Shown here: positions 9,807 to 18,649 of the stretch, in pieces
Numbering within the stretch: position 1 is the first letter of the stretch
Layout of the letters: the number at the start of each line of letters is the position of its first letter
DNA from: Nitrospirota bacterium
GTDB lineage: Bacteria > Nitrospirota > Thermodesulfovibrionia > Thermodesulfovibrionales > UBA9159
Direction: 5' to 3'
Assembly (NCBI GenBank): GCA_023475105.1
Contig: JAMCWJ010000094.1
Span: 50,626-114,625, forward strand
Length of the DNA: 64,000 nt
The notes under the pieces: generated by a model
Told to the model about the DNA's origin: nothing
Seen by the model: the letters and a program-made list of their open reading frames with translations, nothing else
Databases searched by the model: none
Translations under genes and position numbers: made by a program

Positions 9807-12800
9807 TCATATGGTTTCATTTTTGAACCCGCAATCCATTGTTCCTTCGAGCATTGCCACCGGGAAACAGGAGAAGACATCGGCCAGGGCCAACACCCTT
9901 TTTTCAGCGCGGCGAATCACTTTCACCTCTTCTCCGGTCAGAACATTCTTAAAGCTGCTGCCTGAGATTTCATCCGGCAACAGAACTCCGGTCTTTCCCC
10001 ACACCTTTTCTCCAAACGGAGCTTCAACAGTAAAATGCGAGACTTGAGTCATAAATCTCGGAACAATAACAAGGACAGCCTTATTGTCTTTCCGTCGCGC
10101 AAATCCGCAGACCTGATCTTTTAATTCTCCCTCTGCCGTGAGCGGCATATAGGCTCCTTCCATGAAGAGCATATGGTTATCTCCCCGATATGTCAGTGCC
10201 TTCGATGTGACATAAAGTTTTACGGACCCGTCTTCCCATTTTTCGATGAGTGCTTTCAATGCTACTTTTAAATCCGGTCCGTACTTTGTCATATTCTCTT
10301 TGAGAGATGTAAGCATCGTTCTTCTGCGGTTGAAATCGACAGGCCTCCGATTATCCGGATCACAAAGACTGAAATCCCATATCTCGGTCCCCTGATAGAA
10401 ATCTGGAACACCAGGACAAGTTATTTTTAGCAATGTCTGCGATAGCGAATTCAGCATGCCGAAATAGGAAATCGTCTTTTGGAAGGGTTCGAACTCCTCA
10501 AGAAACTTGTTGTCGGCGCTAATCGCCAAAATAGCATCGATAAAAGACATCACGGAGTCTTCATAGTCCGCGTGAGGATTTATCCAACTCGTATTTACTT
10601 TAGCCTCCCTTAGCGCCTTTATGATATATTCCTTGATCCTCTTTTTGAAGGCATTGTATTCGGTCTCATCGAGACGGCCAAGCGGCCAGGCGCCCATGAG
10701 TGTCTGGTAGAGAAGGCACTCTTCATTGCGGTCCGGTACATTCTGTCCCTCAATGGCAGTTTTTTTCATCTTATTGAGGTAACTCCATCTCGCGAGACAT
10801 CCTCTCCATTTGTCAGGAATCTCTGAGAGGACATTTATCCTTGCCCTTACATCTTCGCTCCGTTTTGTGTCATGGGTGGAAGTGGTGATAAGAGCGTGCG
10901 GCCAGAACTTGAGCCTGTCCAGATTCTGTCCATGAAATGCCTCCAGAGTCAGACCGAACCTGTCGGGACTTCCGCCGACCTCATTGAGCGATACGAGGCG
11001 GTTATACACGTAAAAAGCCGTGTCTTCAACCCCTTTTGCCATGACAGGCGCTGTAAGCTGCTGGAACTTCATCGTGAAATCGAACCACTCTTTTTTGTCT
11101 TCTTCGCTAAAGCCTTCAGGGAATTTGAGCGAAAGGACATCTCCGAGAAAATCGAATATGAATGCGTTGATAGCGGGATTTTTTCTTTTAGCCTTAGAAA
11201 CCGCAGCCTCTATGTACTGACGGTCTCTGTCTTTAATGGTCGATGAATTTATATAAGTCCGGTAGACCGGGAAAAAGGCGATGACTTCGGTTATCGCTCT
11301 GGTAAGGCTGTTCAGTGTCAAATCCCGGGTATGCCTGTTCTTTTCAGAGATATTGTTCAGGTAATTTCCGAGGGTGTTTATCTCGCCTGACATGGCTACT
11401 TGCATCACAAGCTTCTTCGTTTCATACACCACGTCGGAAAAATGATTTTTGGTCCCCGAGAACTTTGCATAGAGGTTATCGAACATCTTTGCTTTTTTCG
11501 TGTCTATGAAGATTCCGTTTAGAGAATTCAAAAAATCATAACCCGTCGTTCCGAAAATGGGCCAGTCCTCAGGCATTTTTTCGCCCTTTGTGAGGATTTT
11601 TTCTCCGACTATATAGAAGGGTTTGTACTGCGGGTCTAATGACAATAGCCTCTCATATCGCCTCAACACTTCCGGGACCACGTCAGACTGTTCATGATCA
11701 TCATCTCCCGGGGCTTTCGTGGAGACGAGTCGGCTGAAACATTCACGCTGGAGTTTTTCAAAATATTGTGAAGGGTTGTACAGGCCGTCCGGGTGGTCGA
11801 CCCTCAATCCTGAGACCCTCTTTTTTTCAACAAGCCTGAATATCAGTTTGTGGGTTTCCTCGAAGACGGCCGGGTCTTCGGTCCGCACCGCGGCGAGGTT
11901 ATTTATGTCAAAAAACCTGCGGTAATTAATCTCTTCATTTGCGACACGCCAGTGTGAGAGTCTCCATACCTGTTCGGTGAGAAGAGCGTCCAGAGGGTTG
12001 AAGCTCCTCGGGTCGCCCTTCTTGCCGTTAAATATATCCACATTGTCGTCAATCAACTTCCTTATTTCGGGGCTCTCAAGGTACAGGGTTAAAAGACGCT
12101 TTTTGATGATTTCTTTTTCGCGGTATCGTTCGCCGATTCTTTCCACATCTTTCTCTGCAGCCGGAGGCAGATGCTTCAGCGCGGTGACTATGCTCAAGAG
12201 TTCGGTGAGATGAGGGTTATCATTAGCGACAAGATTCCGGAGGTCCTCCGTGCGGTGATGGAGCAAAAGGACATAGGTTTCCGGCAGTAACGGAAACTTT
12301 ATGTCCTGATAGTAGATGAAGAAAGCACCCTCCTCAAAGCGTAACTTCAGTTCCTGACTTTCGAGTACCTTGCCGTATTGGTCTCCAAGAACGGGGATGT
12401 GCAGTTTGCCTGAGAGCTTCTTAATGGCCGGATTCCAGTCGATGTCGAAGAAGTCAGCATAGGGAGAACTTCGGCCGTTTTCGAGGACATCCATCCACCA
12501 GGGGTTTTCACTTTCGCAACTCATGTGGTTCGGAACGATATCGAGGATCTGTCCCATTCCGTATTTCCCCAGCTCTTGTATGAAGATATCATATTCTTCT
12601 TCTGTTCCCACTTCCGAGTTCAATGCAGAGGGGTCAACGATATCATATCCGTGAAGGCTTCCCTTTCGTGCCTTGAAGTAGGGAGATGCGTAGACATCGC
12701 TAATGCCGAGATCGTGGAGATAGGAGACTATCCCCCGTGCATCATTGAATCCGAAGGTGTGATTGAACTGAAGCCTGTAAGTCGCAACAGGTATCCTGGG

Positions 12801-12824
12801 AAAGGACTTGTCTATATCCTCCAT
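9807..12824 (-). CDS. treY: Malto-oligosyltrehalose synthase
   Basis: FPRIPVATYRLQFNHTFGFNDARGIVSYLHDLGISDVYASPYFKARKGSLHGYDIVDPSALNSEVG; GVEDTAFYVYNRLVSLNEVGGSP; PGVPDFYQGTEIWDFSLCDPDNRRPVDF. Confidence 0.95.
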   Translation of the reverse strand: MEDIDKSFPRIPVATYRLQFNHTFGFNDARGIVSYLHDLGISDVYASPYFKARKGSLHGYDIVDPSALNSEVGTEEEYDIFIQELGKYGMGQILDIVPNHMSCESENPWWMDVLENGRSSPYADFFDIDWNPAIKKLSGKLHIPVLGDQYGKVLESQELKLRFEEGAFFIYYQDIKFPLLPETYVLLLHHRTEDLRNLVANDNPHLTELLSIVTALKHLPPAAEKDVERIGERYREKEIIKKRLLTLYLESPEIRKLIDDNVDIFNGKKGDPRSFNPLDALLTEQVWRLSHWRVANEEINYRRFFDINNLAAVRTEDPAVFEETHKLIFRLVEKKRVSGLRVDHPDGLYNPSQYFEKLQRECFSRLVSTKAPGDDDHEQSDVVPEVLRRYERLLSLDPQYKPFYIVGEKILTKGEKMPEDWPIFGTTGYDFLNSLNGIFIDTKKAKMFDNLYAKFSGTKNHFSDVVYETKKLVMQVAMSGEINTLGNYLNNISEKNRHTRDLTLNSLTRAITEVIAFFPVYRTYINSSTIKDRDRQYIEAAVSKAKRKNPAINAFIFDFLGDVLSLKFPEGFSEEDKKEWFDFTMKFQQLTAPVMAKGVEDTAFYVYNRLVSLNEVGGSPDRFGLTLEAFHGQNLDRLKFWPHALITTSTHDTKRSEDVRARINVLSEIPDKWRGCLARWSYLNKMKKTAIEGQNVPDRNEECLLYQTLMGAWPLGRLDETEYNAFKKRIKEYIIKALREAKVNTSWINPHADYEDSVMSFIDAILAISADNKFLEEFEPFQKTISYFGMLNSLSQTLLKITCPGVPDFYQGTEIWDFSLCDPDNRRPVDFNRRRTMLTSLKENMTKYGPDLKVALKALIEKWEDGSVKLYVTSKALTYRGDNHMLFMEGAYMPLTAEGELKDQVCGFARRKDNKAVLVIVPRFMTQVSHFTVEAPFGEKVWGKTGVLLPDEISGSSFKNVLTGEEVKVIRRAEKRVLALADVFSCFPVAMLEGTMDCGFKNETI

Positions 12825-13003
12825 GCTACCCTTCCGGCAATATGGCCGATAGATTGTTGATGCTTACACGGTGCTTAAATTCGAAGGAGGCGATTGTTTC
12901 TTCATTCCTCTATCACTCTCCTTTTTTCAAATCTTATCATGTCTTGATTATTGCGACAATCTCATAAATATCCCTTCTCAGTCGCAGAGGCGCGACTTCT
13001 TTT

Positions 13004-13894
13004 TCATATCCTAAAACCTGACAGTTTCTCCCCAGTCAATTCGTCTGTCTTGCGCTCAAGTTCCGCGATAACCTGAGCACCCAACAAAAGGATTAATGCT
13101 ACAGCTTCTACACTGAGAAGGGCAACCACTGCCGTGGCGATGGAACCATAAATTAAATTTACCATAGATAAGACCGCGTAATACCAGACCAGCACACGGC
13201 GGGTGATCTCCCATAAAATTGTTGCGGTCAGCCCTCCGATTAGTGCGTGACGAAAGGTGATACGTACGACGGGCATCACCAAATATATGGAGGTGAACAT
13301 AAGCACCTCACCAAGTATCCCCAGTATATACAGCGCGGCCCTGGAAGCTCCTTCAAGACTCAAACTCCATCCGAACAGTAGCAATTGCCTTTTTTCAAGT
13401 ATCTCTAATGCACTTGCAATAAACGACACCAACACTATACCCAGACCCATTAACAGGATATACACATAAGGAATAATTGCAGAAATGAGAAAGTTGCGGC
13501 GCTGAATCCTGACGCGTTGAAAAAAGATTACTGACATCGCGTTTTCAAGCATCGAAAAGGCTATGGAGCTGAAAAACAACATGACAAGGAAGCCGATAAT
13601 ACCAATCGCCTTGCGATGTTCGAGAAATACCCGCACTTGTTCAGTCAAAGTTGCTGCATAGCCGGGTATCAGCAGTTCTATATACATTGATAAGGTCTGA
13701 AACAACTGTTCCTGTCCTATAAAATGCGACAACGCGATGAGGGCGAGGATTGACATGGGTACAATTGACAACAGGGTATGATAGGCAACAGCGCTGGATA
13801 ACAGCAGACCCTGATTGCGTTTGAAACCACACAATACCCTCAGCAGGAAGCTGAAGAGCCGACCCGGTCTCCAATTTGCTTTTTGTTGTCTGTT
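13004..13894 (-). CDS. YihY/BrkB family inner membrane protein
   Basis: LLLSSAVAYHTLLSIVPMSILALIALSHFIGQEQLF...; multi-TM YihY/RBN-type. Confidence 0.85.
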   Translation of the reverse strand, partial: NRQQKANWRPGRLFSFLLRVLCGFKRNQGLLLSSAVAYHTLLSIVPMSILALIALSHFIGQEQLFQTLSMYIELLIPGYAATLTEQVRVFLEHRKAIGIIGFLVMLFFSSIAFSMLENAMSVIFFQRVRIQRRNFLISAIIPYVYILLMGLGIVLVSFIASALEILEKRQLLLFGWSLSLEGASRAALYILGILGEVLMFTSIYLVMPVVRITFRHALIGGLTATILWEITRRVLVWYYAVLSMVNLIYGSIATAVVALLSVEAVALILLLGAQVIAELERKTDELTGEKLSGFRI

Positions 13895-14486
13895 CATCAT
13901 GGAATAGGAAATTACACAAATACAAAAAGTAATTTTACTTTCTACAATCATCCTATCACGGCTTAGGGGGAAAGAGAACAGTCTGTATTCAGGGTTCTCA
14001 GACCCGGGAAGTAGTGAGTCCTCCTGCCTTATCTCTCTTGATTCTTATACCATATCTATTGGTAGGCGGTGTAGGCTTTAACCTTAGCTAAGTTTCCCAT
14101 GGAAAGTCTCTCATAAAAAATGCTGACTTCAACATGAAACGTTACCGCTGAGGCCAAGGCCTTCTCCGCTGAGTTTGGGGAGTACGCGGAATCAATAGGA
14201 GAAACCCGATTTTGAGGAGTAGGAGTAGTCAACATTCTTCAATGCACCTCTTTCAACCCGAAGCCGCGAGTCGTTTGCCAATTTTAGAAATGCGGAGTAG
14301 TGGTTGAAAGTGAGATCTTGGTGTCAGGCCAGGTAGCGTGACTTTCTGGATGAAATATAAAAGCGCATTCCTGATAGAAGTGTTACTGCCGGAAGGATGT
14401 AAGATAGCACGGCATGAAATCGGAGCAGCCTCACACGCTTATCAATATTTGGAACGATGCCCACTTGAGCCATAGCCTGAACAGAC

Positions 14487-15002
14487 CTATTTCGCAGAAG
14501 GAGACCAAACAGTAATGCTCGGCACGGCCGCAAAATCAGAGTCCTCTGTGGCTATATGATTGATGGATTTTCTGAACATGACAGCAAGATGCGCGGCATC
14601 GGCAGTTACAAGCCCATTTTCTTTTGCAAGATGTGCCGCCTGTTTCATGTCGCTGCCCTTCAGGTCTATGACACTCATGCCTGCTTCCTGCAGCTTACCA
14701 ATGTAATCAATATATTCAATGAGAGGAGATAACACCTTTCCCCTGTTCTTGGGGTTTTCGAGAAATTTCTTGACGTACCGGACAGTCACCCTCTCAAGAT
14801 AATTAGAGGCGGACTGCATCATTATCTTGTACGATACTTCTTCCAGCACAAGGGCGGAGGTATATGCCTTGACACTTGAGAGCTCTATCCGGTTGAGAAA
14901 TTCAACCGATACCGGGTTTGTATCAAAGGCATGATGCAGAAAAATCGTTGCGTCTATGAAAACGGGAGTGTTGCCTTCGAAGTCTCTAAGATCTTTCCGC
15001 AT
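14487..15002 (-). CDS. PIN-domain toxin (VapC-like)
   Basis: VFIDATIFLHHAF...ALVLEEVSYKI...NGLVTADAAHLAVMFRKSINHIATEDSDFAAV; PIN acidic residues; start overlaps the upstream AbrB-type ORF by 17 nt. Confidence 0.8.
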   Translation of the reverse strand: MRKDLRDFEGNTPVFIDATIFLHHAFDTNPVSVEFLNRIELSSVKAYTSALVLEEVSYKIMMQSASNYLERVTVRYVKKFLENPKNRGKVLSPLIEYIDYIGKLQEAGMSVIDLKGSDMKQAAHLAKENGLVTADAAHLAVMFRKSINHIATEDSDFAAVPSITVWSPSAK

Positions 15003-15207
15003 AAAGATCTTCCAATTCCTTCATCGAAAGTTTGCCCTTGACTATCCCTCTGACCTTCTCAGTATAGGTTTTCTTGATCGGTACAACCACGATGCCTTTC
15101 GGCGTCATCTGCACATCCACTTTATCGCCTGTGCGGATATTCGCCTTTTCCCTTATCTCTTTGGGTATTACAATCTGCCCCTTCGCAAGGACCTTCGCCA
15201 TCGGCAT
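14986..15207 (-). CDS. AbrB/MazE-like antitoxin
   Basis: MAKVLAKGQIVIPKEIREKANIRTGDKVDVQMTPKGIVVVPI, SpoVT/AbrB swapped-hairpin domain; operonic with the PIN ORF. Confidence 0.85.
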   Translation of the reverse strand: MPMAKVLAKGQIVIPKEIREKANIRTGDKVDVQMTPKGIVVVPIKKTYTEKVRGIVKGKLSMKELEDLYAERS

Positions 15208-15472
15208 ATGCTACCTCCACCGTTCAGTTTGTTTAACCTTAATTTAAGGTTTAACTATATATTTAGTATTACCAGCGAGTGCGTCAATTGTCAATAAAGA
15301 GAGAATTTGGAAAGGCGCGCACTCGCGCCGTATGCGAATATTCTATTGAATATGTGGTCTGCATCTTCAAAATAAGTCCCCGTATTTCAATGATTTTTTC
15401 TCCACAGGGCTATCATAACAAAAAAGAAAGTTCCGACATTTTCACAACCTCATCGATTTTTTGAGGAAAGAG

Positions 15473-15521
15473 AAATAACCCTCTGAATCTCTTTTTGTCT
15501 TTTAGGTTCAGAGGGTTATTT
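15473..15521. terminator. 15-bp perfect inverted repeat abutting the tRNA-Pro 3' end
   Basis: AAATAACCCTCTGAA (15473-15487) / TTCAGAGGGTTATTT (15507-15521), 19-nt loop. Confidence 0.6.
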
Positions 15522-15597
15522 GGTCGGGGCGACCTGATTTGAACAGGCGACCACTCGCACCCCAAGCGAGTGCGCTACCAGGCTGCGCCACGCCCCG
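15521..15597 (-). tRNA. tRNA-Pro (anticodon GGG)
   Basis: CGGGGCGTGGCGCAGCCTGGTAGCGCACTCGCTTGGGGTGCGAGTGGTCGCCTGTTCAAATCAGGTCGCCCCGACCA: 7-bp acceptor, CTCGC-TTGGGGT-GCGAG anticodon arm, T-arm and encoded CCA; 77 nt. Confidence 0.95.
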
Positions 15598-15598
15598 A

Positions 15599-15979
15599 TT
15601 ACCGTATCTGGCTCAGAATATCCCTGAGTCTCTTCTTGACCTTGTCGAGGACTTCCTTCGAGGGGAATTGCATGACAGGGGTTTGGGGTTGCGCTGCCGT
15701 AGCGGGTTCTCCGAGCCTCTTTCTCACACCTTCGATAGTGTAGCGTTCTTCGTACAGCAGCTTCTTTATCTGGAGAACCAGTTCGAGGTCTCTCTTTACG
15801 TACACCCTTTGTCCCGACTTATTCTTTCTCGGCTTCAGGAAAGAAAATTCCGTCTCCCAGTATCTCAGCACATAGGGCTCGACATCGGCGATCTTGCTCA
15901 CTTCGCCTATCTTGTAAAAGAGCTTGTCCGGGAAACTCCTCTTGGCGGCCGAGATGTTTTCTGCAGAAGACCTATGCAT
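15599..15979 (-). CDS. MerR-family transcriptional regulator
   Basis: LFYKIGEVSKIADVEPYVLRYWETEFSFLKPRKNKSGQRVYVKRDLELVLQIKKLLYEERYTIEGVRKRL. Confidence 0.9.
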   Translation of the reverse strand: MHRSSAENISAAKRSFPDKLFYKIGEVSKIADVEPYVLRYWETEFSFLKPRKNKSGQRVYVKRDLELVLQIKKLLYEERYTIEGVRKRLGEPATAAQPQTPVMQFPSKEVLDKVKKRLRDILSQIR

Positions 15980-16256
15980 CCGTCTTCTCTATCATGTCCT
16001 TGAAATGGTTACTCGCCCTGAAAGTGATCACCCTGCGCGGCGTTATCTGAAGCTCATCACCCGTCTTGGGATTCCGTCCGCGGCGCGCATTCTTCTTCTT
16101 GACGTTGAACGTGCCGAACCCCGATACCTTCACCGATTCTCCTTCGACAAGCGTCGCTTTGATCGTATCAAAGATCATCTCGATAATATTCTGCGACTCT
16201 ATCTTTGACAGCCCTACCTTCCCGAATATGATATCAACAAGATCAGCTTTTGTCAT
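15972..16256 (-). CDS. Integration host factor alpha-like HU-family protein
   Basis: MTKADLVDIIFGKVGLSKIESQNIIEMIFDTIKATLVEGESVKVSGFGTFNVKKKNARRGRNPKTGDELQITPRRVITFRASNHFKDMIE. Confidence 0.93.
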   Translation of the reverse strand: MTKADLVDIIFGKVGLSKIESQNIIEMIFDTIKATLVEGESVKVSGFGTFNVKKKNARRGRNPKTGDELQITPRRVITFRASNHFKDMIEKTDA

Positions 16257-16360
16257 ATACACCTCTTCATGAATCTTCCGCTGAATGCCTGAGGCATTTA
16301 CCCCGGTTTTCTTAATTATATGTATGAAGTGGATGATTGTCAAGTGAAATCAACGAGTTA

Positions 16361-16389
16361 TTGACAGTACACTCTTTTTTCTGTTATGT
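16361..16389 (+). promoter_or_regulatory. Putative sigma70 promoter (TTGACA-17-TTATGT)
   Basis: TTGACA at 16361-16366, 17-nt spacer, TTATGT at 16384-16389, just upstream of the ATG at 16398. Confidence 0.45.
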
Positions 16390-16397
16390 TTAGGCTG

Positions 16398-17189
16398 ATG
16401 AAAAAGAATCTCCTTTTCCTTTTCCTCTTCCTTGCCGTGACTGCCCACGCCGGATACGCAGCTGGTTTTGACCTGAAGGGCCTGCAGCCCCTCGCTCCCT
16501 ACGGCGTATTCTCCACCTTCGGTGCAGAAAGCCTGAAACAGGGGAGATTCGGCATCCAACTGGGATTCGAAAAATCGAGACAACCGGACTATTACCGCTT
16601 CACAAACCAGTTTGCCTACGGCATCACGGACAATATCGAATTCGATCTCACCTTGCCGTATGTTCTGAACGAGAACCGCTCCGGGGACGGCTTTGAAGAT
16701 CTCTCACTCGGAATAAAACACAGGTTTTTCGAAGAAGGAAAGTACGGACCTTCGATCGCCTATATCATAAGCGCGTCGCTCAATTCGGGAAAATCGGGAT
16801 TCAGCACGGAAGGGAGCATAGGCGGAGGGATTATTTTAACGAAACGGGTCGGACCGGTCACCGGCCATGTGAACGTGCTCTATTTCAGGCCGGGTACCGA
16901 CAAATTTACGGACGACATCACCTTCGCTGCCGGCCTCGATTTTGCTGCCGCGCACAACTTCAAAATCCTCGCCGAACTGTATGCGAAAAAGAGCTATTCG
17001 GGCAAGGTGGACCGCCTCGAGGCACGCTTCGGCTACAGAATTCTCACGGCGGAGAACCTGTACACGACCCTCGGTGCGGGGTTCGATCTCAAGAACAGGA
17101 GTCCTGAATACCGCCTTCTGTTGTCTCTTACGTATCTCTTCCCGCCCGAAAAAAAGAAGATAAAGAAGATCTTCGAACAGGAGGAATAA
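16398..17189 (+). CDS. Outer-membrane/transporter-like beta-barrel protein (phenol MetA-type)
   Basis: Signal peptide [21 protein letters not shown]; alternating beta pattern; [39 protein letters not shown]... Confidence 0.55.
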   Translation: MKKNLLFLFLFLAVTAHAGYAAGFDLKGLQPLAPYGVFSTFGAESLKQGRFGIQLGFEKSRQPDYYRFTNQFAYGITDNIEFDLTLPYVLNENRSGDGFEDLSLGIKHRFFEEGKYGPSIAYIISASLNSGKSGFSTEGSIGGGIILTKRVGPVTGHVNVLYFRPGTDKFTDDITFAAGLDFAAAHNFKILAELYAKKSYSGKVDRLEARFGYRILTAENLYTTLGAGFDLKNRSPEYRLLLSLTYLFPPEKKKIKKIFEQEE

Positions 17190-17569
17190 TGTTTGACCTT
17201 GGCATTCAGGAACTCGTCGTGATCTTTGTCGTGGCCCTCATCGTCTTCGGCCCCAAGAGGCTGCCCGAACTCGGGAAGACCCTGGGAAAAGGGATACTCG
17301 AACTCAAGAAGGCGATGGAGGGCGTAAAAGAACAAATGAGTACGGAATCTGATAGAATAGACATGGAGGCCGAGGGCGCTCCCGTATCAGAAGAGAAGAA
17401 GGACGAGGCAATGCCCGAGGCGCCCGCAACGCACGGACCGGAAGAAGATTTTTACGTGAGTGAAAAAGGGGACGAGAGCGCAACCGGCACGGGCACGGCA
17501 GGGACCGAAAAGACTTCCTCAATGCAAGAAAAAAAACCATCTGAAGAGAAGGGGAACCAAGGGAGATGA
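17189..17569 (+). CDS. Sec-independent translocase TatA/TatB family
   Basis: [46 protein letters not shown]; next to tatC. Confidence 0.92.
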   Translation: MFDLGIQELVVIFVVALIVFGPKRLPELGKTLGKGILELKKAMEGVKEQMSTESDRIDMEAEGAPVSEEKKDEAMPEAPATHGPEEDFYVSEKGDESATGTGTAGTEKTSSMQEKKPSEEKGNQGR

Positions 17570-18360
17570 CGGATGAGTCCAAGATGCCTTTTACGGGACA
17601 TCTCAGTGAGCTCAGGAAAAGGATTGTCGTCTCTCTGATAGCCCTTCTGATCACTTTTATCGTCGCCTTCAGCTATTCCGAAAACATTTTCGAACTGCTC
17701 ACGCTCCCCCTCAGGTCGGAGGTGAGTTTCAGCCTGCATAACCCGTATATCTCGTTTGTTCCATCCAAGATCAAGAACCCCTCGCTCGTGTTCCTTGCTC
17801 CGGCAGAGGCCTTCTGGATGCACCTCAAGGTTTCCTTTGTGGCAGGGCTGCTTCTGTCCCTGCCGGTAATACTTCATCAGTTCTGGAAGTTCATATCGCC
17901 GGGACTGCTTCCCAGAGAAAGAAAATACATCGCGCCCTTTGTCGTGAGCGCCACTTCTCTTTTTCTGGTCGGGGCGGCCTTCTGTTTTCTCTTTGTCCTT
18001 CCCTTTGCAATGGGGTTTCTCCTTACCTATAAGACGGCTTCCATGACCCCGATGCTTTCCGTAGGCAATTATGTCGATTTTTGTCTGAAATTCATCCTCG
18101 CCTTCGGCGCCGTTTTCGAACTCCCGATCATCATCGTCCTTCTGACCCGCATGGGCATAGTCACGCCGAAAACGCTTGCGAAGAACAGAAAATATGCGGT
18201 CCTGCTTGCCTTCGTCGTCGCTGCCATACTCACCCCGACCCCTGATGCCTTCAATCAAACGCTCATGGCGGTCCCGATACTCGTTCTCTACGAGGCGGGC
18301 ATAATCGTATCGAGATTCTTTGTGCGAAAGAGAACGGAAAGTGCCGAACGTCAGGGGTAA
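17566..18360 (+). CDS. tatC: Sec-independent protein translocase TatC
   Basis: [32 protein letters not shown]...[41 protein letters not shown]...[25 protein letters not shown]. Confidence 0.95.
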   Translation: MTDESKMPFTGHLSELRKRIVVSLIALLITFIVAFSYSENIFELLTLPLRSEVSFSLHNPYISFVPSKIKNPSLVFLAPAEAFWMHLKVSFVAGLLLSLPVILHQFWKFISPGLLPRERKYIAPFVVSATSLFLVGAAFCFLFVLPFAMGFLLTYKTASMTPMLSVGNYVDFCLKFILAFGAVFELPIIIVLLTRMGIVTPKTLAKNRKYAVLLAFVVAAILTPTPDAFNQTLMAVPILVLYEAGIIVSRFFVRKRTESAERQG

Positions 18361-18619
18361 AGGCCTCAAGACCATAGCCCGGGACGTGGCCGAAGGCTAT
18401 ACCGTCGTCAATCCCCTCTTCCTGAAGCCCTTTGACGGAGAAACGCTGAAGGCGCTCTACATGGAAGTGATGAAGGCCCAGGCGGAGATCAGGGGGGAGA
18501 AGTTTCCCTACAGCGATGTGCAGGCCATCAGAGGGAGAAACCTAAAGCTCCAGAGGCTCCATATCTCCGCGATGATCATCAAGACATATGCGAGAGACAA
18601 GCGCATTCCTCTTATTTGA
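18341..18619 (+). CDS. Small hypothetical protein downstream of tatC
   Basis: ORF overlapping the tatC end; low-complexity-free coding-like translation; no family recognised. Confidence 0.45.
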   Translation: MPNVRGKGLKTIARDVAEGYTVVNPLFLKPFDGETLKALYMEVMKAQAEIRGEKFPYSDVQAIRGRNLKLQRLHISAMIIKTYARDKRIPLI

Positions 18620-18649
18620 CACATGTAGCGATCTGTGTTATTTTTGGAC

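Noticed and set aside
13952-14480. ~530 bp intergenic stretch with short coding-like remnants (e.g. NVTAEAKAFSAEFGEYAESIGETRF)
   Set aside because: Too short and unrecognisable to assign; might be a decayed gene.
14324-14533. 69-aa minus-strand ORF downstream of the PIN gene
   Set aside because: Overlaps the toxin 3' end; no family recognised; the last ~50 aa may be a fragment but this cannot be supported.
17452-18375. 307-aa minus-strand ORF opposite tatC
   Set aside because: Antisense of tatC; highly charged, low-complexity translation.
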